In this document: positions 1 through 5,571 of the stretch, piece after piece
How the letters are laid out: every line of letters begins with the position of its first letter
How positions within the stretch are numbered: position 1 is the stretch's first letter
Source: Lachnospiraceae bacterium
GTDB taxonomy: Bacteria; Bacillota; Clostridia; Lachnospirales; Lachnospiraceae
Length of the DNA: 6,686 nt
Assembly (NCBI GenBank): GCA_021200345.1
Contig: JAJQGR010000204.1
Coordinates: 653 to 7,338 of the forward strand
Direction of reading: 5' to 3'
Position numbers and translations under genes: made by a program
Notes under the pieces: model-generated
Told to the model about the DNA's origin: nothing
The model's database searches: none
The model's input: the letters and a program-made list of their open reading frames with translations, nothing else

Positions 1-153
1 CATTTCCATCTGAATGTCCTTCTGTATCTCATCCTCTGTCTCCCGCATACAGGTGAGAAGCGTTTTCCACTGATCCTTTCCCACTGTCAGGAGCAAAAAA
101 GAAAAGAGTGTAAAAAACACGGATGCGAACAGCATGCATACGATCATGATCAT
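1..153 (-). CDS. TadC-like pilus assembly platform protein, N-terminal fragment
   Basis: Partial gene: 51 codons from an ATG at 153 that run off the left edge in an open frame. The visible protein starts MIMIVCMLFASVFF and has one strongly hydrophobic segment (about residues 2-24), followed by a charged stretch (KDQWK, then RETEDEIQKD). A GGAGG ribosome binding site at 166-162, 8 nt before the ATG, begins directly after the tadB stop codon. That placement supports this start and translational coupling. In Tad loci, tadB is usually followed by tadC, a second T2SSF-family inner-membrane platform protein, so the tadC call rests on position plus an N-terminal membrane segment. No diagnostic TadC residues are visible. 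Another small membrane protein of the locus is possible. Confidence 0.6.
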   Translation of the reverse strand, partial: MIMIVCMLFASVFFTLFSFLLLTVGKDQWKTLLTCMRETEDEIQKDIQMEM

Positions 154-161
154 CGCTTTTT

Positions 162-166
162 CCTCC
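162..166 (-). promoter_or_regulatory. Ribosome binding site of the tadC-like gene, abutting the tadB stop
   Basis: GGAGG on the minus strand lies immediately after the tadB TAG (169-167) and 8 nt before the ATG at 153. It fixes the start of the truncated downstream gene. Its contact with the tadB stop suggests that ribosomes finishing tadB re-initiate here. Confidence 0.75.
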
Positions 167-952
167 CTATACGTCAATGTCAGAAGCTCTGACCGCTATT
201 ACATAAGAGACCGCAAACAGGATCAGTCCTACCGTTGCAGCCATGTGACCCACCATGGTTGTAAACAGAGAATCCATAAATCCTCCGCCCAGAGCTGACA
301 TGGCGCCCACAATGACAATGGGCATGATAAGCATCATATTGGTCTCCGACTTAGCCGACGCAATGGCAGTCTGTATCTCCTGCTCAATCTCAATTTTGTC
401 ACCGATAATCTGACTGGTCTCACTCAGAATGTCGCCGTACCGGTCACTCTTTCCTTCTATCACTGAATAAATCGTGGCAAAGCTTTTCACATCCTCCAGC
501 TGTACTCGATCCGCCAGATTCTGGAACAGAACTTTCAGCTGGATACCACCATCTTTGTGCATGTGAATGATATATTTCACCTCCTGCACTATATCAGTGT
601 CCTCGTTATATGCAATGGATAAGCTTTCCAGAGAGGATTCCAGAGCCTTGATCTCCATATCTCCGGATCTGGCGGCCACCCCCATATTTTCCAGAAATTC
701 GCGAAACTGCAATCGAAAAGCCCGGCGTCTACGCTTGATCACAGACTGGGCAAACATCTGCTCCAGATAAACTCCCGCAGCTATGCCGATCACCAGGGAC
801 AACAGGAGCATTCTGTAAAACAAATAGGCAAGCGCTGTTATGAGAATCACGCAGCCCAGGTAAACAAGAACATGCTGATACTTTTTCATGCTACACTCAC
901 TGTAATTCGGCGGTTCAAAAGTCCTGCTGCCCACAGATCCGTTTTTAGCCAT
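167..952 (-). CDS. tadB: TadB-like inner-membrane platform protein of the Tad pilus (T2SSF family)
   Basis: Predicted 261-aa integral membrane protein. With TadC it would form the inner-membrane platform on which the TadA motor drives Flp pilin assembly. Hydrophobic segments lie at about residues 27-45 and 48-63, and again at about 206-223 and 237-255. They flank a cytoplasmic region (about 75-205) rich in charged helices, including KRRRR at 73-77 and the stretch QLKVLFQNLADRVQLEDVKSF. This is the usual topology of type II secretion F-domain proteins. The start was placed at the ATG at 952 (MAKNGSV) rather than the further upstream ATG at 979: 952 has a GGAGGAGGGG ribosome binding site just upstream and overlaps the tadA stop by 8 nt, a typical coupled junction. 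An internal Met at 889 (MKKYQH) sits closer to the first membrane segment but has no good ribosome site. The protein is somewhat shorter than proteobacterial TadB. The TadB-versus-TadC assignment comes from its place right after tadA. Confidence 0.85.
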   Translation of the reverse strand: MAKNGSVGSRTFEPPNYSECSMKKYQHVLVYLGCVILITALAYLFYRMLLLSLVIGIAAGVYLEQMFAQSVIKRRRRAFRLQFREFLENMGVAARSGDMEIKALESSLESLSIAYNEDTDIVQEVKYIIHMHKDGGIQLKVLFQNLADRVQLEDVKSFATIYSVIEGKSDRYGDILSETSQIIGDKIEIEQEIQTAIASAKSETNMMLIMPIVIVGAMSALGGGFMDSLFTTMVGHMAATVGLILFAVSYVIAVRASDIDV

Positions 953-2243
953 TGCTCTTCCCCTCCTCCAGAAAATCATAAATTCCGTTATTGTAGAACT
1001 TCTCCGAATGCTCCATTGGATTGCCAGTTCTCTTCAGGCTGCCTACAACCCGGCGTGAGGAACCCTTTTGCCTGTCCTCTTCAAAAGCGAAAATAGGATT
1101 GAGTTGAATATTGCCCCTTTCATCAATGGATGAAACCTCATTAATGGACATGGTTTTTCGAGTGCCGTCACGCATTCTGGACAGGTGAATAATCACATCT
1201 ACCGCTGAATATATCTGCTGACGAATGGCCTGCAAGGGAAGCCCCGGGGAACCAGAAAGTACCATTGTCTCCAGACGGCTGATCATATCCTCCGCCGTAT
1301 TAGCATGTCCAGTAGAAATCGAACCGTCATGACCTGTGTTCATGGCCTGAAGCATATCCAGAGCTTCTGCGCCCCGGACCTCGCCCACCACAATACGCTC
1401 TGGGCGCATACGCAGGGAGGATTTAATCAGATCTCTCATGCTGATTCCCCCCACACCCGCGGAATTAGCATTTTTTGTCTCCAATCTCACCAGGTTAGGG
1501 ATGTGCCTGATTTGCAGTTCTGCCGAGTCCTCTATAGTAATGACACGCTCCTTCGGTGGGATAAAGTTTGACAGAGCGTTTAAAAAGGTCGTTTTCCCGG
1601 AGCCAGTACCTCCGCTGATAAAAATATTATATTTTGCCCGTACCAGCTTCTCCAGAAAAACCGCGGCTTCCGGTGTCAGAGAACCGTACTGGATCAGTTT
1701 CTGAATTGTCATCCCCTCCTCCGGGAACCTACGGATGGTTACCACCGGACCATCCAGGGCAATTGGATCCAATACAATATTGACACGGGAGCCATCCTCC
1801 AGCCTGGTGTCCACAATCGGATCGCTTTGAGTCACAGGACGCCCGGCATCCTCTGCAAAAGTCATGATGATATTACGGAACTGTTCCTTACTCTCAAATC
1901 TCTCCTGCAGCCGCTCCAGTTCACCGTTGCGTTCTACAAAAATATTGTCGTATCCATTAATCATGATCTCCGTGATGCTCTTATCTTTCATGATCTTTCC
2001 CAGGATGCCCATTCCTTTGATGGATTCATATACGCCATTTAAAAGATTATGTCGCTCCCTGAAAGTCAAAGAAGAATAATAATCCGTCGTCGCAGGATCC
2101 TCTTGCCTGACTTTTGCAATCCGCTGTTCCAGCATCTTCTCGATTCTGTCACGCAGCTGCTCCTGTGTCATCTGCGCGTAGCTGGGATCCTCTCGGACTT
2201 TCTTGCGTATTTCTTCAACCTCTTTGGAAAAATAATCTGTCAT
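945..2243 (-). CDS. tadA: TadA/CpaF secretion motor ATPase of the Tad pilus
   Basis: Cytoplasmic hexameric ATPase of the type II/IV secretion superfamily. It powers Flp pilus extension (and, in CpaF studied elsewhere, retraction) by acting on the TadB/TadC platform. The 432-aa protein carries the full family motif set: Walker A GGTGSGKT at 211-218, Asp box VITIEDSAEL at 234-243, Walker B region RIVVGEVRGAEALD at 283-296, and His box GHDGSISTGHAN at 304-315. The N-terminal part holds the CpaF-type region ITEIMINGYDNIFVERNG (90-107), then GSRVNIVLDPIALDGPVVTIRRF (151-173), typical of this subfamily. The first 70 residues are a charged, probably helical lead-in. Its ATG at 2243 follows the tadZ stop by 10 nt, with an AGGA site 8 nt upstream inside that junction. 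The end overlaps tadB by 8 nt. Length and motifs look intact, and nothing suggests a pseudogene. Confidence 0.95.
   Translation of the reverse strand: MTDYFSKEVEEIRKKVREDPSYAQMTQEQLRDRIEKMLEQRIAKVRQEDPATTDYYSSLTFRERHNLLNGVYESIKGMGILGKIMKDKSITEIMINGYDNIFVERNGELERLQERFESKEQFRNIIMTFAEDAGRPVTQSDPIVDTRLEDGSRVNIVLDPIALDGPVVTIRRFPEEGMTIQKLIQYGSLTPEAAVFLEKLVRAKYNIFISGGTGSGKTTFLNALSNFIPPKERVITIEDSAELQIRHIPNLVRLETKNANSAGVGGISMRDLIKSSLRMRPERIVVGEVRGAEALDMLQAMNTGHDGSISTGHANTAEDMISRLETMVLSGSPGLPLQAIRQQIYSAVDVIIHLSRMRDGTRKTMSINEVSSIDERGNIQLNPIFAFEEDRQKGSSRRVVGSLKRTGNPMEHSEKFYNNGIYDFLEEGKSNG
960..969 (-). promoter_or_regulatory. Ribosome binding site that decides the tadB start
   Basis: The minus strand reads GGAGGAGGGG across 969-960, lying inside the last codons of tadA. 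It ends 7 nt before the ATG at 952, which is good spacing. The alternative tadB ATG at 979 lies upstream of this site and cannot use it. Confidence 0.7.
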
Positions 2244-2253
2244 TTGTATATTC

Positions 2254-3303
2254 CTACCTCACCAGTTGATTTACAAAATTCACATCTACGCTCAATGATA
2301 GTGCGTTAATCAACTGCCCACTGTCCGGATTATGTACATTGGCAATACGCCCAATCACCGGCAGCTGTGTCTGAAGGTCACTGCCTCTGCCATTATCGAA
2401 GTTGATCAGACGAACCATCTTATTTCCATATTCCCTGATTAGCCATGTCTGTTCAAGAAATCTCTCCATCTTTCGCTGACAAATAGCATCCGGTCTCTCT
2501 ACCAGCACAATCTTTGCCGCATTCTCAAATAGGACCATACATTTCTGATCCAGAGAAGTCCCCATGTCGACAACACAGTACCTGAACAGTCCGGCATTGC
2601 CTAACTGAGCCAGTAGCTCCCGAAGTTCCTCCTCCGTAATTTCAAGAACATCCCTTGGACTGTCAAAGTGATTTAGATAACAAAGCTGATCTGTTTTATT
2701 CTGTAAAAGGCTGCTGACTTTAAGACCCATATTGACGGTCTTATTGTCCAGACTGGCAACCACCTCACTCAACCCTTTTTCAGCCTGCTGAGGCAAATAG
2801 CAGTCCTCAGCAGCCATATCCTCCAGATTAAGATATAGCGTGCAATATCCCTGTGCTGCCAGCTTCGTCGCTGCCACCAGTGCTGTCGTTGTCTTACCGC
2901 ACCCTCCTGCCGGAGAATAAAAAGCAATCACAGACATGGTCTCCTGTCCAAGCACATTCCCCAAGTCTCCGCAAAGCTCAGCATAATACTCCAATATTTG
3001 CTTATAAATACGACTAATCCTCTGAAATTTTCTAACCTTGGCAAAGTCCCGGAAAGTTTCATCCACAGGCCTGTCTGTATCAGTAAGCATAATTGCTTTC
3101 GTTGCCTTGTTCAAAGAGGATCGCCCATCATATACCGAGGGATCAAAGAGTAAAAGGTCAAATCGTTTCGATAAGAGCGCCATTTCCAGGCTTTCCTCAT
3201 CCGTATATATAGACAGAGAAATGTCCTCATACTCCTGTAAAACATCTGAAAGCCGTCTTAGGTATTCTCTATCCTTATCTGCCACCGCCATCCTGATATT
3301 CAT
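2254..3303 (-). CDS. tadZ: TadZ/CpaE-like pilus localisation ATPase (receiver-like domain plus ParA/MinD-type ATPase)
   Basis: TadZ proteins place the Tad machine in the cell (at the pole in rods studied) and are thought to act before TadA. This 349-aa protein has two parts. Residues 1-115 resemble an atypical response-regulator receiver: an N-terminal strand with D9/K10/D11, a phosphoacceptor-like D54 (LLLFDPSVYDG), T74 (IMLTDTD) and K92. Residues 122-349 are a MinD/ParA-type ATPase: P-loop YSPAGGCGKTTTA (129-141), Walker B-like YCVVDMGTS (242-250, D246) and IVLVERPDA (265-273). The signature lysine of the deviant Walker A motif (KGGxGKT) is replaced by A132, while the P-loop lysine K137 is kept. 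Non-canonical P-loops are known in the TadZ/CpaE family. The start at 3303 follows an AAGGAGGA ribosome site by 5 nt. It is the first gene of the operon as seen here. Confidence 0.88.
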   Translation of the reverse strand: MNIRMAVADKDREYLRRLSDVLQEYEDISLSIYTDEESLEMALLSKRFDLLLFDPSVYDGRSSLNKATKAIMLTDTDRPVDETFRDFAKVRKFQRISRIYKQILEYYAELCGDLGNVLGQETMSVIAFYSPAGGCGKTTTALVAATKLAAQGYCTLYLNLEDMAAEDCYLPQQAEKGLSEVVASLDNKTVNMGLKVSSLLQNKTDQLCYLNHFDSPRDVLEITEEELRELLAQLGNAGLFRYCVVDMGTSLDQKCMVLFENAAKIVLVERPDAICQRKMERFLEQTWLIREYGNKMVRLINFDNGRGSDLQTQLPVIGRIANVHNPDSGQLINALSLSVDVNFVNQLVR

Positions 3304-3417
3304 TCTGTTCCTCCTTCAAAATTTCCAAAGCGACCACGATATGTACGCTGTTTGCTCTCCTCTATTTTTTTCTTTATTTCTTTTTAACTTCATTTTTTTA
3401 ATTTTTTTATTTTTCTT

Positions 3418-3447
3418 ATTATACATTCTTTGGTTGATAAAAATCAA
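3418..3447 (-). promoter_or_regulatory. Candidate sigma-A promoter of the tad operon
   Basis: On the minus strand, TTGATT (3447-3442; 4 of 6 matches to the -35 consensus) is followed after 18 nt by a perfect TATAAT -10 (3423-3418). Transcription would start near 3411 and leave an A-rich leader of about 108 nt before tadZ. It is the only consensus -10 I found upstream of tadZ, but in such AT-rich DNA chance matches are common. A second, weaker pair (TTGAAA-N17-TTTTAT) lies just upstream. Confidence 0.5.
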
Positions 3448-3448
3448 C
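3433..3448. repeat. Inverted repeat GTTGAT-AAAA-ATCAAC over the tad promoter -35
   Basis: Perfect 6-bp arms separated by four A bases. It fully contains the candidate -35 element of the tad promoter, so a protein bound here would block RNA polymerase. A further GTTGAT half-site lies at 3671-3676, near the start of the divergent regulator. It could be an operator for that regulator or for a global regulator, or chance in AT-rich sequence. Confidence 0.4.
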
Positions 3449-3626
3449 TATAATTGTTATTTCAATCCATTTTTTTATATAAAGCAAAAATCATATACAC
3501 GAACTGCCAATACAGTAATCTTTTCTTGTAAAATCTTTCCTGGATTTTTTCAATTCATAATGATTTATCTAAATTTTCTTCCTTATATATTTTAATTGTC
3601 TCACCTATGTTTTAATGTACTTTTAA

Positions 3627-3644
3627 AGACGATATATTTCGTCT
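3627..3644. promoter_or_regulatory. 18-bp near-palindrome, candidate operator
   Basis: AGACGATATATTTCGTCT: eight of nine base pairs are symmetric, with arms AGACGA and TCGTCT around an ATAT core. It stands out because its GC-containing arms sit in a stretch of almost pure A/T. It lies 75 bp upstream of the XRE gene and contains a TATATT (3633-3638) that could act as a -10 element toward that gene. XRE-family dimers commonly bind sites of this size and symmetry and often repress their own promoter. That this is the operator of the neighbouring regulator is an inference. Confidence 0.45.
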
Positions 3645-3671
3645 ATGGGCGCTTATTTTTCTATTCTATTG

Positions 3672-3699
3672 TTGATATTATTATTCAATAGTACATAAG
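3672..3699 (+). promoter_or_regulatory. Possible promoter of the XRE regulator gene
   Basis: TTGATA (3672-3677, 5 of 6 to the -35 consensus) is followed after 16 nt by CATAAG (3694-3699, 4 of 6 to the -10 consensus). It would give a short leader before the ATG at 3720. The alternative is a TATATT -10 inside the palindrome at 3633-3638, which lacks a good -35. I cannot decide between them. Confidence 0.3.
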
Positions 3700-3719
3700 A
3701 AGAAAGAAATGAAATAAAT

Positions 3720-4058
3720 ATGGAAAATTTACTAAAGCAAATGGGAACGAGGATTCATGATCGTCGCAAACAGCTGAGACTGACACAAGAGGAACTTGCT
3801 GAAAAAGCCGGACTCACCCCACAGACTGTCTCCACTGCAGAACTTGGCAAAAAAGCTCTTCGCCCTGAAAATATTATTCGAATCTGCTCAGCGCTGGAAA
3901 TCAGCACCGATTATCTGCTTTTGGGAACCGTAACAAATGAAGATTACATTCTTATGTCTGAGAAGCTCTCCCAACTCTCTCCGCAAGAGTACCGATATCT
4001 GGAAGAAATCGTAAATAGCTATGTTGGAGTATTAAAAAATAAAGAGAAAGAGAGTTGA
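3720..4058 (+). CDS. XRE-family helix-turn-helix transcriptional regulator
   Basis: A 112-aa DNA-binding protein. Residues 7-68 form a Cro/C1-type (HTH_3) domain: MGTRIHDRRKQLRLTQEELA begins it, the turn-recognition segment is GLTPQTVSTAELGKKA (31-46), and it closes with RPENIIRICSALEISTDYLLLG, the usual end of such domains. Residues 70-112 form a short, charged tail (SEKLSQLSPQEYRYLEEIVNSYVGVLKNKEKES), probably a helix for dimerisation. No ligand-binding or peptidase domain is present. The ribosome site is weak: an A/G-rich run at 3697-3708 is the only candidate, so expression may be low. The gene is divergent from tadZ across a spacer containing inverted repeats. That makes control of itself and of the tad operon plausible but unproven. 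The downstream sleC-like gene has its own promoter. Confidence 0.9.
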   Translation: MENLLKQMGTRIHDRRKQLRLTQEELAEKAGLTPQTVSTAELGKKALRPENIIRICSALEISTDYLLLGTVTNEDYILMSEKLSQLSPQEYRYLEEIVNSYVGVLKNKEKES

Positions 4059-4152
4059 TTAAGAAACCCATTTCAGGATTTATCAATGGATTTACCTGCA
4101 TCCAGAGCAAGTGATTAATTGTGCCTTTAAATTTATAAAAGTTTTATCCTTG

Positions 4153-4182
4153 GAATATTGAAAAAGAATCTCCGCATATACT
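4153..4182 (+). promoter_or_regulatory. Near-consensus sporulation sigma-E promoter for the sleC-like gene
   Basis: GAATATT (4153-4159) matches the sigma-E -35 consensus KMATATT exactly. After 15 nt comes CATATACT (4175-4182), matching CATACAnT at all defined positions but one. The known spacing for sigma-E of Bacillus and Clostridia is 14-15 nt. Transcription would begin near 4189, about 24 nt before the ATG, with a GAGGA ribosome site (4201-4205) 7 nt ahead of the start. The -10 also fits sigma-K (CATAnnnTA), so mother-cell control by either factor is possible, with sigma-E better supported by the -35. The downstream gene is of the class expected to be made in the mother cell. Confidence 0.65.
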
Positions 4183-4212
4183 AAATAAACCCAGTATCAT
4201 GAGGATACGGAT

Positions 4213-5469
4213 ATGCCACAGGAAATGAACACCGGACGGCTGCTGGTCAGCCTTCGGGTTGAGCGGGGATATATCCCTGTTCCCAATGCGAGAGTCGTGA
4301 TCCAGTCCATGGACGGTTCCATGGAGCCGCTGACTTTTTTGACAGATTCCTCCGGGCAGACGCCCGAGATTGAACTGCCCACACCTCCTCTTTCCTACTC
4401 TGAATCTCCGGAGGAACCCAGGCCCTATTCAGAATACATCATTACCGCCGATGCCGAAGGATATGACATTTCCACGGTGGAAGGGACAGAAATTCTGCCG
4501 GGAGAGCTTTCCATACAGGTGGTGCAAATGCACCCTCTCCCGGCGCAACAGGATACGGCGGATCAGGCCATTGATTCTGTAATTATCATTCCAGATCATT
4601 CGCTGTACGGCGATGATCCGGCCAAAATCCCGGAGGCTGAGGTCAAACCTGTGCCGGAGAGCGGCGAGATCGTGCTCTCCAGAGTGGTCATTCCGGAATA
4701 CATCATCGTTCATGACGGCCTGCCAACAGACTCCGGCGCGCCGGACTACTGGGTGCGCTACACAGATTATATTAAAAATGTAGCCTCCAGTGAAATCTAC
4801 GCCACCTGGGAAGACTCCACCATTTTAGCCAATATTCTGGTCATCATGTCCTTTACCTTAAACCGGGTATACACAGAATATTACCGCAGCAGGGGGTATG
4901 ATTTCACCATCACCTCCTCCACCGCCTATGACCAGAAATTTGTGTATGGCCGGAATATTTATGAAAATATTTCCTATCTGGTGGATCAGGTCTTCAACAA
5001 TTATCTGGCCCGCCCGGGCGTGACCCAGCCCATCTTCACCTCCTACTGTGACGGCCAGAGAGCCACCTGCAGCGGTTTGAGCCAGTGGGGCAGTAAATAT
5101 CTGGGAGACCAGGGCTACAGCGCCATTGAGATCATCCGTTATTATTATGGATCAGATATGTATATTGCCACCGCCGAACAGATTTCCGGGGTGCCGGCTT
5201 CCTATCCCGGATACGACCTGACCATCGGTTCCACCGGCGACAAGGTGCGCCAGCTTCAGCAACAGTTAAACCGGATCTCACAAAATTACCCGGCTATTCC
5301 AAAGCTGACAGCAGACGGAATCTACGGCTCCCTGACCGCGGAAAGTGTGCGCGCTTTTCAGAAAATCTTCAGTCTTCCTCAGACCGGCATCACAGACTTC
5401 CCGACCTGGTACGCTGTCAGCCGTATCTATGTGGCGGTGAGCAGGATCAGCGAGCCGGGCGCGTATTAA
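4213..5469 (+). CDS. sleC: SleC-like spore cortex-lytic protein (SpoIID-like domain plus peptidoglycan-binding domain)
   Basis: SleC of clostridia is stored in the spore as a pro-enzyme, cut by Csp proteases at germination, and then degrades cortex peptidoglycan as a lytic transglycosylase. This 418-aa protein has the same size and plan. Residues 8-110 are a carboxypeptidase-regulatory-like beta domain (RLLVSLRVERGYIPVPNARV, then YIITADAEGYD). Residues 110-155 are an acidic, proline-rich linker where activation cleavage would be expected. Residues 156-320 are SpoIID/LytB-like: DYIKNVASSEIYATW with candidate catalytic E194, SYCDG with C279, and GLSQWGSKYLGDQGYSAIEIIRYYYG. Residues 335-400 are a PG_binding_1 domain (LTIGSTGDKVRQLQQQL, then ADGIYGSLTAESVRAFQ). 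There is no Sec signal, as expected for a protein deposited from the mother cell. Start: ATG with GAGGA 7 nt upstream. No Csp protease gene is visible nearby. Some Clostridia have several paralogues of this architecture, so this could be a paralogue rather than the main germination enzyme. Confidence 0.85.
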   Translation: MPQEMNTGRLLVSLRVERGYIPVPNARVVIQSMDGSMEPLTFLTDSSGQTPEIELPTPPLSYSESPEEPRPYSEYIITADAEGYDISTVEGTEILPGELSIQVVQMHPLPAQQDTADQAIDSVIIIPDHSLYGDDPAKIPEAEVKPVPESGEIVLSRVVIPEYIIVHDGLPTDSGAPDYWVRYTDYIKNVASSEIYATWEDSTILANILVIMSFTLNRVYTEYYRSRGYDFTITSSTAYDQKFVYGRNIYENISYLVDQVFNNYLARPGVTQPIFTSYCDGQRATCSGLSQWGSKYLGDQGYSAIEIIRYYYGSDMYIATAEQISGVPASYPGYDLTIGSTGDKVRQLQQQLNRISQNYPAIPKLTADGIYGSLTAESVRAFQKIFSLPQTGITDFPTWYAVSRIYVAVSRISEPGAY

Positions 5470-5481
5470 TCTCATACTGTT

Positions 5482-5498
5482 ACAGCCAAAAAGGCTGT
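5482..5498 (+). other. Small hairpin competing with the terminator
   Basis: ACAGCC-AAAAA-GGCTGT is a perfect 6-bp hairpin. Its right arm (5493-5498) is also the base of the left arm of the terminator stem, so the two structures exclude each other in the sleC transcript. The AAAAA loop is also the T-tract for termination from the opposite strand, which may be the simple explanation. Confidence 0.4.
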
Positions 5499-5528
5499 TG
5501 CGCCATTTGATAAGCGCAGCAGCCTTTT
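5493..5528. terminator. Bidirectional rho-independent terminator between convergent genes
   Basis: Left arm GGCTGTTGCGC (5493-5503), 10-nt loop, right arm GCGCAGCAGCC (5514-5524): an 11-bp stem with a single G-U pair, followed by TTTT (5525-5528). On the minus strand the same stem is followed by TTTTT (5492-5488). It lies 23 bp past the sleC-like stop and 44 bp past the ABC exporter stop, so it can end transcripts from both. Confidence 0.9.
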
Positions 5529-5571
5529 CGTTATTCCTGTTTTCCGTTTTATCAGTGAAATCAAACAATTC

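Larger units (their letters stand above)
3304..3719. other. AT-rich divergent control region between tadZ and the XRE regulator
   Basis: This is 416 bp with no supportable gene. Base content is extreme in the middle: 3361-3420 has only 6 G/C bases in 60. Reading toward tadZ it gives a long A-rich, probably unstructured leader, then the tadZ ribosome site. It holds a promoter toward tadZ (3418-3447), an inverted repeat over its -35 element (3433-3448), an 18-bp near-palindrome (3627-3644) and a weaker promoter candidate toward the regulator (3672-3699). An open frame crosses part of it on the plus strand, but it is the antisense of tadZ extended into low-complexity sequence and has no coding character. 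I see no hairpin large enough to suggest a riboswitch. Confidence 0.7.

Noticed and set aside
953..979. Upstream ATG at 979 as the start of tadB
   Set aside because: It would add nine residues (MIFWRRGRA) and deepen the overlap with tadA. The strong GGAGGAGGGG lies after it and serves the ATG at 952.
3361..3420. T-rich tract as a terminator, repeat array or CRISPR leader
   Set aside because: It has no GC stem and no regularly spaced repeat. It reads best as the A-rich leader of the tad transcript.
3038..3595. Long plus-strand open frame antisense to the start of tadZ and extending into the AT-rich spacer
   Set aside because: Its first half is the mirror of tadZ and its second half is low-complexity phenylalanine/leucine/isoleucine runs from T-rich DNA. 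There is no ribosome site and no recognisable domain.
4059..4152. Possible terminator or small RNA between the XRE gene and the sigma-E promoter
   Set aside because: Only short imperfect pairings (for example TGGAT/ATCCA near 4087-4105) without a T-tract. I see nothing supportable here apart from the promoter further downstream.
4429..4713. Minus-strand open frame inside the sleC-like gene, with similar ones at 5278-5568 and 4197-4382
   Set aside because: Each is antisense to a well-supported coding region, has no ribosome site and shows no family features.
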